From: Pelecanus crispus
Lineage: Eukaryota; Chordata; Aves; Pelecaniformes; Pelecanidae
Reading direction: 5' to 3'
DNA length: 64,000 bases
NCBI RefSeq assembly: GCF_030463565.1
Contig: NC_134651.1
Coordinates: 12,846,734 to 12,910,733, forward strand
Within the stretch, counting starts at the first letter, position 1; each line of letters begins with the position of its first letter. Positions 22,601-34,600 of this stretch are shown in pieces. A model generated the notes under the pieces. That model was not told the origin of the DNA, ran no database searches, and was given only the letters and a program-made list of their open reading frames with translations. The position numbers were made by a program, and so were the translations under genes.

Positions 22601-25600
22601 TTCTGCCTCGCCAGGCCACAGAGCTGGATTTTATCCACCTTGGCTGAGAAGTTTTCTATTTTCTGCACTGCTTTCTAAAACCATTTTTGCTCATGCCCTG
22701 CCTCTTCCAGACATCCTGGGGAGGTGGGAGGCATCGCAGTTTGGAGGCCTGAATTGCCCATTTAGGGGCTTCTTGGCTTTCCAAAAAAAAGTCTTAGAAA
22801 TTAGTGTAGTGAGTCATATCACACAAGAAGGGATCAGTTCCAGCCTGGCTGGAATAATGCAGGCAATAATTTCGATTTTATCAAAAAAAATAATACTTTT
22901 TGGGGTTAAAAACATTTACCTAGACTTTTGTTCTTTTTTTATTAGGCAACGCCAATTTTTATCTGATCTCTGCTCAAGCTGGATAAAATCAATGGGAGAC
23001 TGTGGTAGTGAGAGTGGTAGGAGCGGGGAGTTGCTTAGCAGGGCAGAGGCATCACTAACCCCATACTTTCTAAGGAGCCCTTTCTGATATGAATCTATGT
23101 AGCAGGTCTGAGAGCCTCCTGTTTTCCACTTTGAGTGAGAAAACATGAATTAAAACTCCAGAAATACTCTCCTAAGGTAAGATCCACAGTATCACTAAAA
23201 GAAAAAGGATCTGCCCAGATGGGGAGAGCCTGGATCCCAACATCCCTTGAGTGCATCTTGTCCTGCCTCTCCTGGAAGGTCTTGGGACCTTCTCTGAGCA
23301 CGTTTGCTGCTTTTATTTTCTCTGGGCCAGCCTTACAGCAGACTGACCAGCAGTTGAGAACCTCCCTGAGGGCTGATGGTGTTTGGGGGAAAGGGAAAAG
23401 GTGTTATCAGGTACATCTCCCAAGCCTGAGCTGAGAGAGGAGCTGGGTTAGATGAAAGAAGAGATGATGCAAATCATCACCTGTCCTTTCAAATGGCACC
23501 TCCTTTCTTCTCTTTTGTCCCATGTTAAGGTTTGTAAATATCTGGGCAACTTTTCTCTCCCCTTTCACTTAGCTGAGCAGGGCCAAGTTTAGGCTAGCAC
23601 CTGGGACCTCTCTAATGCCCTGGGTCTTAGCAGCCTCCATTGGGAAGGAAATTTGGACCAGGAACCAGATTATCCCAAATTGTCACAGATTCATCCAACA
23701 GAGCCAGCTCTCAAGAGCCAGACTTGCTCTTTCTTTGACAGGGAGACAGCAAAGTGGCTCACAAATCAAGTTATGTGAGTAATCTAAATAAAAGCACCAA
23801 CCTCCTGCTTGTGGCATTTGGAGCGAGCCCTGTTATGTTATCCAAGAATGAGCCAAGAGAGCTTTGCAGAGTTACGTAGCCTCTCTGGCTGGGTTTGTGT
23901 CTCTGAGTAAGGAACTCTGCTCTGGCAGGGCAGCTCCCTTTAGCATGAAATTATTTCAGCAGGAAAAGGGCATTAGCAAGGTTGGGAAGGGTGTCCTTAC
24001 TTTTGCAGACAGGGATCTTGTTACTCCAGGTCCCATCCTTTAGACACTCGATCTGGAAGAAGTCACTTTCCAGGTTATCCTGTGCAGAAGATGCCAGCAA
24101 AAAACACCATCAATGTACAAGGCAAGGAAATTCCTCTCTCCATAAAAAGTCAAATTTCTTGGTGATTTAGTCAAGATATATCCAGACCTGCCTGGAAGAG
24201 GACTTTTCTAGCTAAAAATTGCAGTAAAATCATAATGAAAAACTTGAGTTTTCTTGTTGCCAGCAACTCAGTGACATGCTGAATGCAAACCAACTGGAGA
24301 CATCTATTCCTGTTTTAGGTGCTGGGCTGGGTAAGGAGGCAGCTCTGCGTGAAAGATGAGTCTGGGAGGAGATCTGAGAAATAGCCAGCTCCACATCACA
24401 AGTCAAAGCAGGCTACTGGTTTGGAGGGAAGACAGCCACCACGTGAGTCACCCACGCTCCCCATGGTTCTCAGCTGTTTCCTGGAGAGGGCCTGCCAAAA
24501 TCCCGGCCCCCTTGACTCGCCAAAGCTGTCCCTAAGTCCCAGAGGACCTCCCAGTCTGTGGAGGCTGGCCTCTGCAGGGCTGCCCAGGAAGCTGATCCAG
24601 CACCGACCCGAGGTGGGGAGCAGGCAGAGCCCTGGCACTCCCCCGGGGGCTTTTGCTGACTTTTTCTCTGGCAGAGGTGTGCAAAGCCTGGTGTCCTGTG
24701 AGCTGGCTGGCTCTGGAGGGATGATGAGAGGGTGGCTAGGGAAAGTGCCATCTCCTCTCTCCCTCTGCGTCTTTAGGAAAGAAAGTTGGTGGCTCTCAGA
24801 GGAGGCTTTGTCCTTGCCCCTGGGAAGGGGGTAAGGATGGTGTGTGGTTTACGTTCACTCCCAAACAGAGACGCAGTGGCTTAGGGAGGAAGGATCCCCT
24901 CTTTCCTACCCAGATTCCCAGCTCCCCGCTGTCACACCATACCTTCAGTACTTTGTATCCAGTGTTGCAGCTGATGACAACCTGGTCTTTGAAGGTGTAC
25001 TTGGCTTGGGAAGGCTCGATTTTCCCATTGATTGGTGGTTGCACCAGTGGGCATGGGTTTCCTTTGAATAAAAAACAAGTGAAGCAAAACAAAACTCAGA
25101 TGAATAAATGGAGGAAATTGAGAATCCCAGCTCTGCCACCAGTCCCTGTAGCAGGGTCTGAGTGTCCCTGCCCTGCTCTTGCTATTAGCCTACACTGGCA
25201 CGGCTCAGTCAGGATCTTCTAGAAGGAGTGGAAGCTCTTGGTCTTTCCCCCAGTCCTGGGCTGTCCCTGGCTTTGGGCATTACAAGGTTGGGAGCTAATA
25301 ACAGTAGCTTGTGCAATTATCCTGCCAGAAACTGCTCTGCTTTGCAATGTGGTCTTGTTTCAGGGCCCATCTGGTATAGGGAAAAAAAGCACCTCTTGAA
25401 GGGAGAGCTCCGTGTTATTTTAATCCTCTCTTCTTGTGATTTCTGGTACAGATCCTTTCTGGTGACAGGATCATGGACCACCAAACTCATGATCTCCACC
25501 TGCAGGGTTTATAAAGCCCTTTCCATTGCCTAAGCCCAGCAAACGGGGAAAAGCAGCAGGACTTACCAATTGCTGTGTATGACAGCTTCCAGCCCCTGTT

Positions 25601-28600
25601 CTCTCCCGAGTTGTCACTGTGGAAGAGGATCTGCACGCTGTTGGTTTGGGTTTCAATGCGTCCCGGGGACTTCTCTCCACAGAAAGGGCCAAACTCCCTA
25701 TGGCCAGCTTTGATCTGCCAAAGCAAAGAAGAGTGGGTGGCTTGAGGAGCATCTTTGATCCCCGAGGATCGCTTCACCCTGAGGCTGATGGATGGGGCTG
25801 CAGTGGGGTCAGTGGGGCTTAAGCACCATGTGTTGGGGGGATGTGAACTGAAAGAGGGTCACTATTGGCTGAGAGGGTCAAAATCAGGTGTGGTAAGAGA
25901 CGTGGGTTCAATTGAGCACAGGGCTCCTGCTGGCTTCATCACCCCCATTTAGACTGGGGCAATTTTGATCCCATCACTAGGGCACTGGGGAAATGACAGG
26001 AGAGCAGGACAGGAGGAGTGTGCAGAGCCCAGCTCACCTTGATGTAGTCATAAGGACAGGTCACCTCGGGGTGGTCTTCCACGTCAAAGCTGTCCTCGAA
26101 GCTCAGGGTGATGAAGAAGCCCTCCTCCAGCTCGATACGGTACAGGCAGTCTGAGCTCTTGGGGTAGGGGCTGGGGAAGTCAGCGCTGGCGACCACCCCG
26201 CTCCTCTGGGTGTAGAGGTTGTCACTGCACTCCACTGAAACACAGCCACGACTTGCTCAGGGCCCTCCCTGCCAGCCACATGCCAGCTGCATCCCAGCCC
26301 TGACCATGCTCAGGAGCCCTGCCAGTGGAGTGGGGCCTGCTGGGTGGTCCATGGACCCTGAATATGGGTCCATGCAAGAACCTCACACAGCCAACCTCCA
26401 AATATGCCTGTGTCATAGAGGGTCCTGGGCTGAGAGCTAATCCCAGCTTATCTACATGGTGCAGATTCAGAGCAGAGACCAAACCTTTTCATTTCTCTGA
26501 CTTGGGGAGGTCTAGAGGGCTTAGCTGAGGACCATAGCCCATGGGAGAAGCCACATCTCCTTCCCACACAAGAGGACTGTGGGTCTGGGTTGCTCTCTGG
26601 TCCCAGGCTATTGGTTTGTAGGGGAAGAGGCACCTCATCCCTTCTGGCAGCAAGAGATGGCAGTTTTGCCTGTGTTTGGTAGGTCTGTTGCCTGCTCAGG
26701 GACCCCTCTGTGTGACTGTCCCCATGTCCAAGCTGTGCCTGGGCAGTACCTTTGCAGGTCCTGTTGTCAGAGTGGAGGATGTAGCCAAACCTGCAGGAGC
26801 AGTAGTACCCGCCAATGTAGTTGTGGCAGTAGTGGTCACATGCCAGCTCCTCGTCGCTTTTCTCCAGGCACTCGTCCACATCTAGGATGGAGATAACAAG
26901 GAAGGGAGTTCACCCTGCAGCCCCCCGCCCATTACTCCTCATGGGGACATTTGCCACAGCACTGAGAAATTAATTGTCCCACATGGCGGGTCACACGAGC
27001 ACCCAGCGAGTCCCATATGGCCGAAGGGCTGCACACAAGGACTTTTCTTGCTGGGGTCCCCAAGGCTGGCCTAGGATGTGATCCTAGAAAATCTGTTATG
27101 CTATCCCAGCAAGCTGGTCCTGCAGGCTTAACCGCTGCTTACCCACGGCAGTGTAATGGGCGTCGAAGCCGGTGAAGCGTTCCTCATTGGAGAAGTCAGA
27201 CCTGAATGTAAGCCCCATGTAGGGCCCTGGGGACAGGATCACTTGCTGGCCAGGAGCCTGCTCTGTGTCTGTCGTCTCCCTGCCACAGAAGGTTGCCAGC
27301 TCCTGGTCCTCAGCTTCAATCTGTTAGCAGAAAGAACGGGTGAGTGCTCGGCAGGGCTTGCGACTTGGCCCCTGGGCTCTGCTGAGCACTTGGATAGCGC
27401 AGGAATTTGACATGTCCCTGGGGTGCTCCCCAGTGCTGGTCACCTCTGAATTTTCTCTGTGTTGGGCTGTGGGTGTCTGCGAGCCTGGAGAGCCCATGGT
27501 GCTTTCCTGGGGGAGGTCAGGCTGGGCTTGGAGTCATCTCTGCACCTGAGAGCTCAGGTCCCTGCCTGTGCTTGCCCAGCCTGTCCCCTGCCCAGGGCTC
27601 AGCAGTGTCTCCATGGGGCAGGCTGCCCATCTGGCAGCCTTTGATGGCCACAGCCTAAGGATGCAGCTGTGCACCCCTGGGTGCCCCATTCTGCTCAGCC
27701 CTGTGCTGCCTTGGCCCTAAAAATCAATTTCCAGCCATTCCCGCTGCATTCATCTCACCTTCTGCAGCCAAGCATGACCCTGGGGATGCTCAGAGCATGG
27801 CAAGTCTGACTCCCACTGCTCCAGCTCTCAGATGCCATTACTGCAGTAAAGCAACTAAATGGTTTCTGCAAAATGAACACGGGGACTCGGGTCTACCTGC
27901 TCCTGCCTATGGTCACTCTCTGAAGCAGATGCTGACAGAGCAGGTAGCATCTGGGATGTAGGGAGGAGCTGCGGGGTTTAAGGGGAGGATGCAGGGAAGG
28001 AGCCTGTTTGGGAGGTGGGGTGAGGATGTGGGCAGGTGGCGCTGAAGAAGAGTTGTGAAAATCAGCCCCGGGCCGTTTCGTTCCCACTCAGAGCTGTTGG
28101 TACTGAGATGCTACCCCTCGCCTCCTCCCTCAGCCCAAATGCTGATCCAGGCAGCAGCATCTGTGTGAGGGCTGTGCTGCTGGGAGGGCACTGGGACCCC
28201 AGAGGAGCCCCTGCCCACTGGTTTTGTATCAGCTCAAAACAGCAGCAGTAATTTGGATGGTGTTTCTGTCCCCTGGACTGACTTGGACAAGCTCAGTCCT
28301 GTCCCTGCCACCCAGGGTCCCTGTCTGGTTCCGGACCTGCAGTACCAGGCACTGTTTGGACTTGGAGCCACATGCCCAGAGGGCTACAGGAGAGGACCAA
28401 CGGGCCAACCTGCCCTGTTGTGTCAGCATGCTCACTAGCCTCTATCCCTTTAAAGCACAGCCATGCCCAAGCCTTCAAGCACTGTAATACCTGCAGAAAA
28501 CTCTCCATTTTTCCCTGGAAACCCCCTCCCTTCCTTTTTCCTCCCCGTTTTCCCTGGGATCATTTCAGCATTGACCCCATCTCATTCTCCTGCAAATCCC

Positions 28601-31600
28601 ACCCCGGCCCCTGTCTCAACCACAACCTCTCCCAGCTCGTTCCCACCACCCTGCCTGCTTTCCCCCAGGAGATTTGAATATGAATAACCCCTCGGCTGAG
28701 GAATGCGATGAACACTACTATGCCAGCTCCCACTGCTTATGCCAGGCCAACGCTATTGAGGTCGTGATGAAGCGTGCAGCCCCCCAGCCCATGCCCGAGG
28801 AAAACAGCCGTCTGCTCGGGGACCCATGGGGTCCCAGAGGTGTTGCAATGACATACCCAGCTTGCGTGGTCTCAGTGAGGTGAGACCCTCCTCTGGCTGC
28901 ATCCCCGTCTCCTGGAGACCCTTGGGATGCGTCAACAGGGGAGGGTCTGGGGCTGAAAGGGAAATTTCCCAGGGCTGAACAAGCAGGCGGAAACTCGCTC
29001 ACGCCAGGGAAAGCCAATGTGGAAATGGCAACTCAGCATGCCTTGACATTGCCTCCAGATATTTTCCATCCTCTCATACAAGCTGGAGCTGGCCAGAAAA
29101 GAGAGAGACTTTCCGATGATAAATTTTGAGAATTTGGAGGAAAAACACGTGCCCCACATTGGGACAAAAACCCAATTGAATTTTTTTTTTGTGTGTGAAA
29201 CAGCATTCTGAAAAAAAAAAAAAAGGAAAACATGTAATTTGGGATCCATCTGGTTTCAATCCCTTTGAAATACACTGTGGTGCTTTAGAATCTCTTTTAA
29301 ATCTGAAAGAAAGATTATTTTGAAATGAAATAATGTTTCAGACTGAAAAACGGGAGCGCCATCACCAAAAGAGAAGGAAAATGGCATTTCGGCCCTGACA
29401 TGCAATCTTGGCTGCGCAAGCATGCAGCATGCAGCCTTTTCTGCAGAAACTGCTTTTTCTTAAGGAAAGCGTGGGAAGGACCAATTTCCAGCCAGCTCCT
29501 CTGTGCAGGGCTGGTGGCTGTCACCTCTACAGGGACACACGAGCCACCATGTGAGCTCCCATCCCTCTCCTCCAGCCCCAGCCGGTGCAGGACCTGCAGC
29601 ACAGCATCACCGAAGTGCGGGAAAACCTCCCCAGAGCCCCGTGTTGTGTCCCGAGGATGCTCCCGCCATGAGGCCAGCCCCAACGCTGCCCCCAGCATCC
29701 CTGGGTACAGCCCTGGAGCCGCAGGAAGAGGCCCGGGAGAGCCGTGCTGTCCTCGCTGAGGGTATCCACAGCCCCTTATCTGTGATGGGTCCCATGCCCC
29801 GAGCCACAGGGAGCAGAGACAGCCCTCCAGCAGTAAACTAAACAGAGAGGTCATCATCCCTGGTTAATATTTGCTGCTTCTGCTGAGGACTGTATACTTT
29901 TTCGTAGATCATTTACATCCAGCAAGCAGGCTGGTAATTAAATCCTGGTTGTTTGTTTGGAGTTTCTCCCTCTCGGGTCACGATGTCGACGTTTTCACTA
30001 GAGAAGATGTGTCCCTGAGGGAAATATCAATTGCCGCAGAGAAATTCCCTATAAAAATACGCTGAAAGATTCCTCCTTTGAAAAATAAAATATAGCGACA
30101 CTCTCGTGCCTTAAATTTACCCTTGCCACTGCCTCCTGCCGTCTTCCCTGTTTCTGCTTGCCTCCTCATTCCCTTGTTAAGATTTCTGCCCCTCTGGATG
30201 GGGGTCCCTCCCCAGCTGTGGCTCTATCCCCCTGCATTTTGGCTTGGGCTGTGGCTAAGAGAAGTGGTGACCCAAGCCGAGTGGCTCCCCTTCTGCCCTA
30301 TATTGATTTCCCCCTTCAGGGCAGGAGGCAGGAGCTGGGGTGCCCTGGCTGGGCAGCAAAGAAACACTGCCCCAGGGCATGGGCTGCTGGGGATGCTGGA
30401 GCAGCGATGCTCCCGAGATGCCTCCTGCAGCAGGCAGGTTAACGAAACGCCATGAACACTAAGGGGAATTTGGCCTGGCAGTTCAGTGTCTGCTGCCGGA
30501 GAGGAGCAGGCAGCCGGCAATACGGAAATGCAGCCGCCACCCCCTCCTCCTCCAGCCCTCCAGGAATGCACTAATTGGACTGATGAAGGCCAAACATACC
30601 ACTTGTAATATATATAAATGGCTCATTAGGCAGAGAAATCGCAGCGCTGGGCTGAAGACACTGGGAACATGACATGGGGAGGAGATGCTCAGAGACAGGG
30701 AAGGGCATGAAACAGCCCCTGCTGAGCTGCCTTGCAGTTAGAGTGCACACAAGAAGGCAACACCCAGATGAATCGGGTTTTCTTGCAAAATTGCTGCTGC
30801 TGCTGCTGCTGCTGCTGACAGTTGGAAAAGAGGCAGGGATGGGGAAGCCCCAGCAGGAGCTTCCATCTAGGTCTCCTGGAGATCCCTTCACCAACATGCA
30901 TGCGTCCTCTCCTCAATATAGGCTAAGCACCCTTTTGTGTGCAAATGTGCACCTGAACTTCCATGGGAACATACATGGCAGCCGTACCATGGAGGAAAGG
31001 GGAGGATGGCTGGTTTCTCCTACTGTGGACTTGGCTTGGCATCTGGAGACAGTCCCCTCCCACGGGTTGCTACACCCACGTGCCTTATTTCTGGGCCAGA
31101 CCTGTTCTCTGGGGGGCCTGGGGGTGCAAGGAGAGCCCAGGCAGGATGCTGGGGTGCCGATGGAGCTTCTGGCTCGCTCCCATGTCTGATCCTCCTTCTT
31201 CCCTTGCACAGAGGGTGACTGTGGTCCTCAGTGGTGCAGGGGGTGGCTGGTGCCACCAGACTCTTCTGCACAGAGCCAACGGGATGGGAAAGGTGAGCAG
31301 CAAAGCCCTGGGCCCTCCCCTCCTCCCAGCTGCCTCCTGGCATTTGAAGTGCTCCTCTTGGGACCCCACAGCTCTGGGGCATGGATTACCCCCTGGCTGA
31401 GGCTGGCTGACAGCACCAAAAGAGGATGTTCTTCTCCTGACCCCCCAGTTAATACCAAGGCCTTATTTGTGCTTTTTCCCCCTCCTCTGAGCAGAGGAAG
31501 GTGTAAATTGGTCCCGTGCACCCTTCTGGCAGCCCCAGGCTGGGCATGCACTGCCCTGAATGCAGCAGCGAGCTCCTTCCCTGGCCCTGCATGGCCCCTG

Positions 31601-34600
31601 CCAGCGCTGCATCGAGCAACGAGGCTGTCCCTGGCGACAGTGCTGAGCACTTGGCATGGCGCAGCACACAGCCCTGCCCCATGTGAATTGCCCGCAGCAG
31701 GGGATGGCGCACTGCGAGCCCAAGATGCGCCCTAAACACTGTGCCAAACCTCGGGGGGATGTGGCTCTGTCACATTGCAAATCTTTCATAATCCCCCGCC
31801 TTTCCCCGAGCGGCACTTCCCAGGGCAGTGGCACTTGCTGATGCTCTACCTGCAGCCTTGCCTCCCCAGTTTGGCCCATACCCCTGTTTTTCCCTCACCA
31901 GCCCCTCACCGGGGCCGCCAAAACCTGCCTCCTGCAATCGGTTGGGCCCCTGGCCACCCTCGAACAAATTTGTTTGCAGCCACTGTTTTTGCCCAAGATG
32001 CCTGGCCAGCTCCTGGGCACCCACACATGGGGTTAGTAGGAGTCCTGCCTGGGTGAGCACCCAATCCTCCCTGGGGACATGGGTATGAATAAGAGCTGCA
32101 GAAAAGTGTCCCAAGTGCCACATGTGGGCATAAGTCTGAACACAACATGAAGAGGTCCATCCAAGGGAGACTTGGGTTGTGCCAGAGGACATGGGACCCA
32201 CTGGACCCACAAAGTGTCACAGACCCCTCTGCCCTCCTGCCCCCATGCACAGCTGGAGAGACCCATCACAGACAGCCCGTGGGCTTGAAGGAGTAAAGGG
32301 AAAGCCCTGTGGCATGTGTTGAAACCTGCCAGGTCTCATGTGCCATGCTGAATCAGGACTCAGTGGTAGGGATTGGGGTGAAGGCATGTAACCCCATGAG
32401 GACTGTGAGCCAGCAAGGACTCGCCATGGGCTGACTGGGGGGAAATCCTCTCACTGCAGGCCCCATCTTCACTTCAATCAAGGAGCTGGTCCCAAGCTGG
32501 CTGCCAAGCCCTAATGGGCTGATTTCATTCCAGGGCTTGACCGAGCAATGTGCAAAACCTCATGGACAGGACCCCAGGCTCAGATCTCCCTAATAAGCTC
32601 AGGGATTTACTCGTGAAGGCCCCTCAGAAGTCAGGATTTCATCTCCCATCTCCCTACTTCTGCCACAGCACTCCTCAGTGACATTAGTCAAGTCACTTAA
32701 CCTGATTTCCTGGTCATGGCCATGGCTTTTGGGGTGCCCCGGGCCAGTGCTGGAGACTTGTGTGCAAAAGTGCTCAGTGCTGGGTGGCCCCAGAAAGGAG
32801 CTGGGCAAACCACGGTGAGACCCCCTGCAAATGAGGAGCCCCCAAATCAGCTCCTGGGGGATAGCGATGAGCTGGGCAGAGCTTGCATGGCGGAGGGCAG
32901 GAGCCGAAAGCTCGGCACAGGTGGCTGCTCCTTCCCCATTCCCCTGGACATGGCGGGTGGCTGAGGGTGGCCATCCAAAACCTGGGGAGAGGCTGTCTCT
33001 GATGCACCGGGGCCCGGAGCTGGGCTTCCCGAGGCAGTGTGCAGCTGGTGTTTCCTACCTGCATGGGGCTTCTTCGGGTGGTATTTTGGGGGTGGCTGTT
33101 CCTCCCATTCCTCCTGGCTCACTTCCTTACTGAAGTACCACTCCCCCTCTGTCATCCCCATTTGCACAAACAAGCCTCCTGGACTGTTAGCATTTCTTTA
33201 GCAGCCATGTTCTTTTTATATGTATACACACACACACGCATATATGTGTCTATATATAAATAAACAGCTATTGTTTTAATTAGCCATTGTTTCAGAGCTC
33301 TGGAAACTGTTCCCTTCTGAAGACCACCCCGAAGGCAGAGATCTGCACGGGTTTACAGCTCGGCTCACCCTGAGCTTTCCACTCAGGATGCCTTTCTACA
33401 CCACTCCAGAGCTCGAGTGTCTAGGCAGCCAAGGAGGTAAGGAAAGCAAGCGCCAGGGCACGGCAGCTTTCTGCCTGTCCTGGGCTGGGTCCTCATCTTG
33501 CATCAGGGCTGCTCAGCCCACATTTTGACCTCCTTCTTATGGCAGTCAAGATGGTGAAGACCCTGATGGAGAGCCCAGTCAGAACAAAGAAGGAGGTGTT
33601 TTTTCACACATACACATGGGCGTATAATCATATATTTAACCTGTGCAACTCTCTGCCACAGGATGCTGCAGAGATTAAAGTCATCCATGAGTTCAGAAAA
33701 CAACGGTACAAGTTCACAGAGGGGGAATCCATTGAGCACCACTGAACACACAGATAACACCTGCGACTTTCTGGGCATTTCACTGATACTGGCAGAGTAC
33801 TACAGAGGAGCACCTATATGTGCTGGGTCTATAATTATATTCTATAACCATGCACTGTTGGCTCTGTCAAAGAGTGGGCTGATGCCTTTTTTACATCTTG
33901 CACTAATGCAGACAGAGGCTGGACACACAGACCCAAGGAGGAAAATAGCCATGGAGTCATGTGCTGCTCTCCTTAATGTTTTCTAAGCTGGTGGTTTAGC
34001 AGCATCAAGGTGGCACCCCTACCCAGCAGAGTAGCCTATGGATCTCCTGTAATCCATCCATTTTCAGCACTTCTCAAATGTAATTCTGTGGTGGAGGCTC
34101 TGCAAGCTCAGTTACAGCCCCAAGCAAATTTATACAGCTGAGATCTAAATCCCTGTGAAAAATACCTCCTTCTTATGGAAATCCAGTGGCAGGGAGAGCT
34201 ATGGTGCCAACTTGGCACCATGGCCAAATAACAGGGAGCCTTATGAAAAAGGAAAAATGAGCAGGGGGTGAAGGGCGGGAGGAGGGGTAAAGCTTGGAAT
34301 GGGGAAAGTTTCCAAGAAATCTGCTCCTTGAGCTTATTGGGTTTTTAAAGCAATATATCTCTATATATGTCCCTGGCCCTTGTGCTTGGAGAAGATCCAG
34401 GAGAAGCAGAAAGAACTAATCAAACCTCAATGAGAGCTGTTAGTAGCAGAATGAGTGCCAGCACAAAGGGAAAATTAAAGCAGTGAGCAACAGATCCTAG
34501 AGGGAAAAAAACACAAATGTTTGCTTTGTTTTCTGAGGGCAAGAATAAAATAATAATTTCAGTTAGCTGGCAACTAGCACGAAGGCTGAGTTCTGCGGTT

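Noticed and set aside
26448-26749. Continuation of the EGF exon frame past residue 180
   Set aside because: A consensus donor at 26748-26749 and the phase of the next exon show that the extension is intronic.
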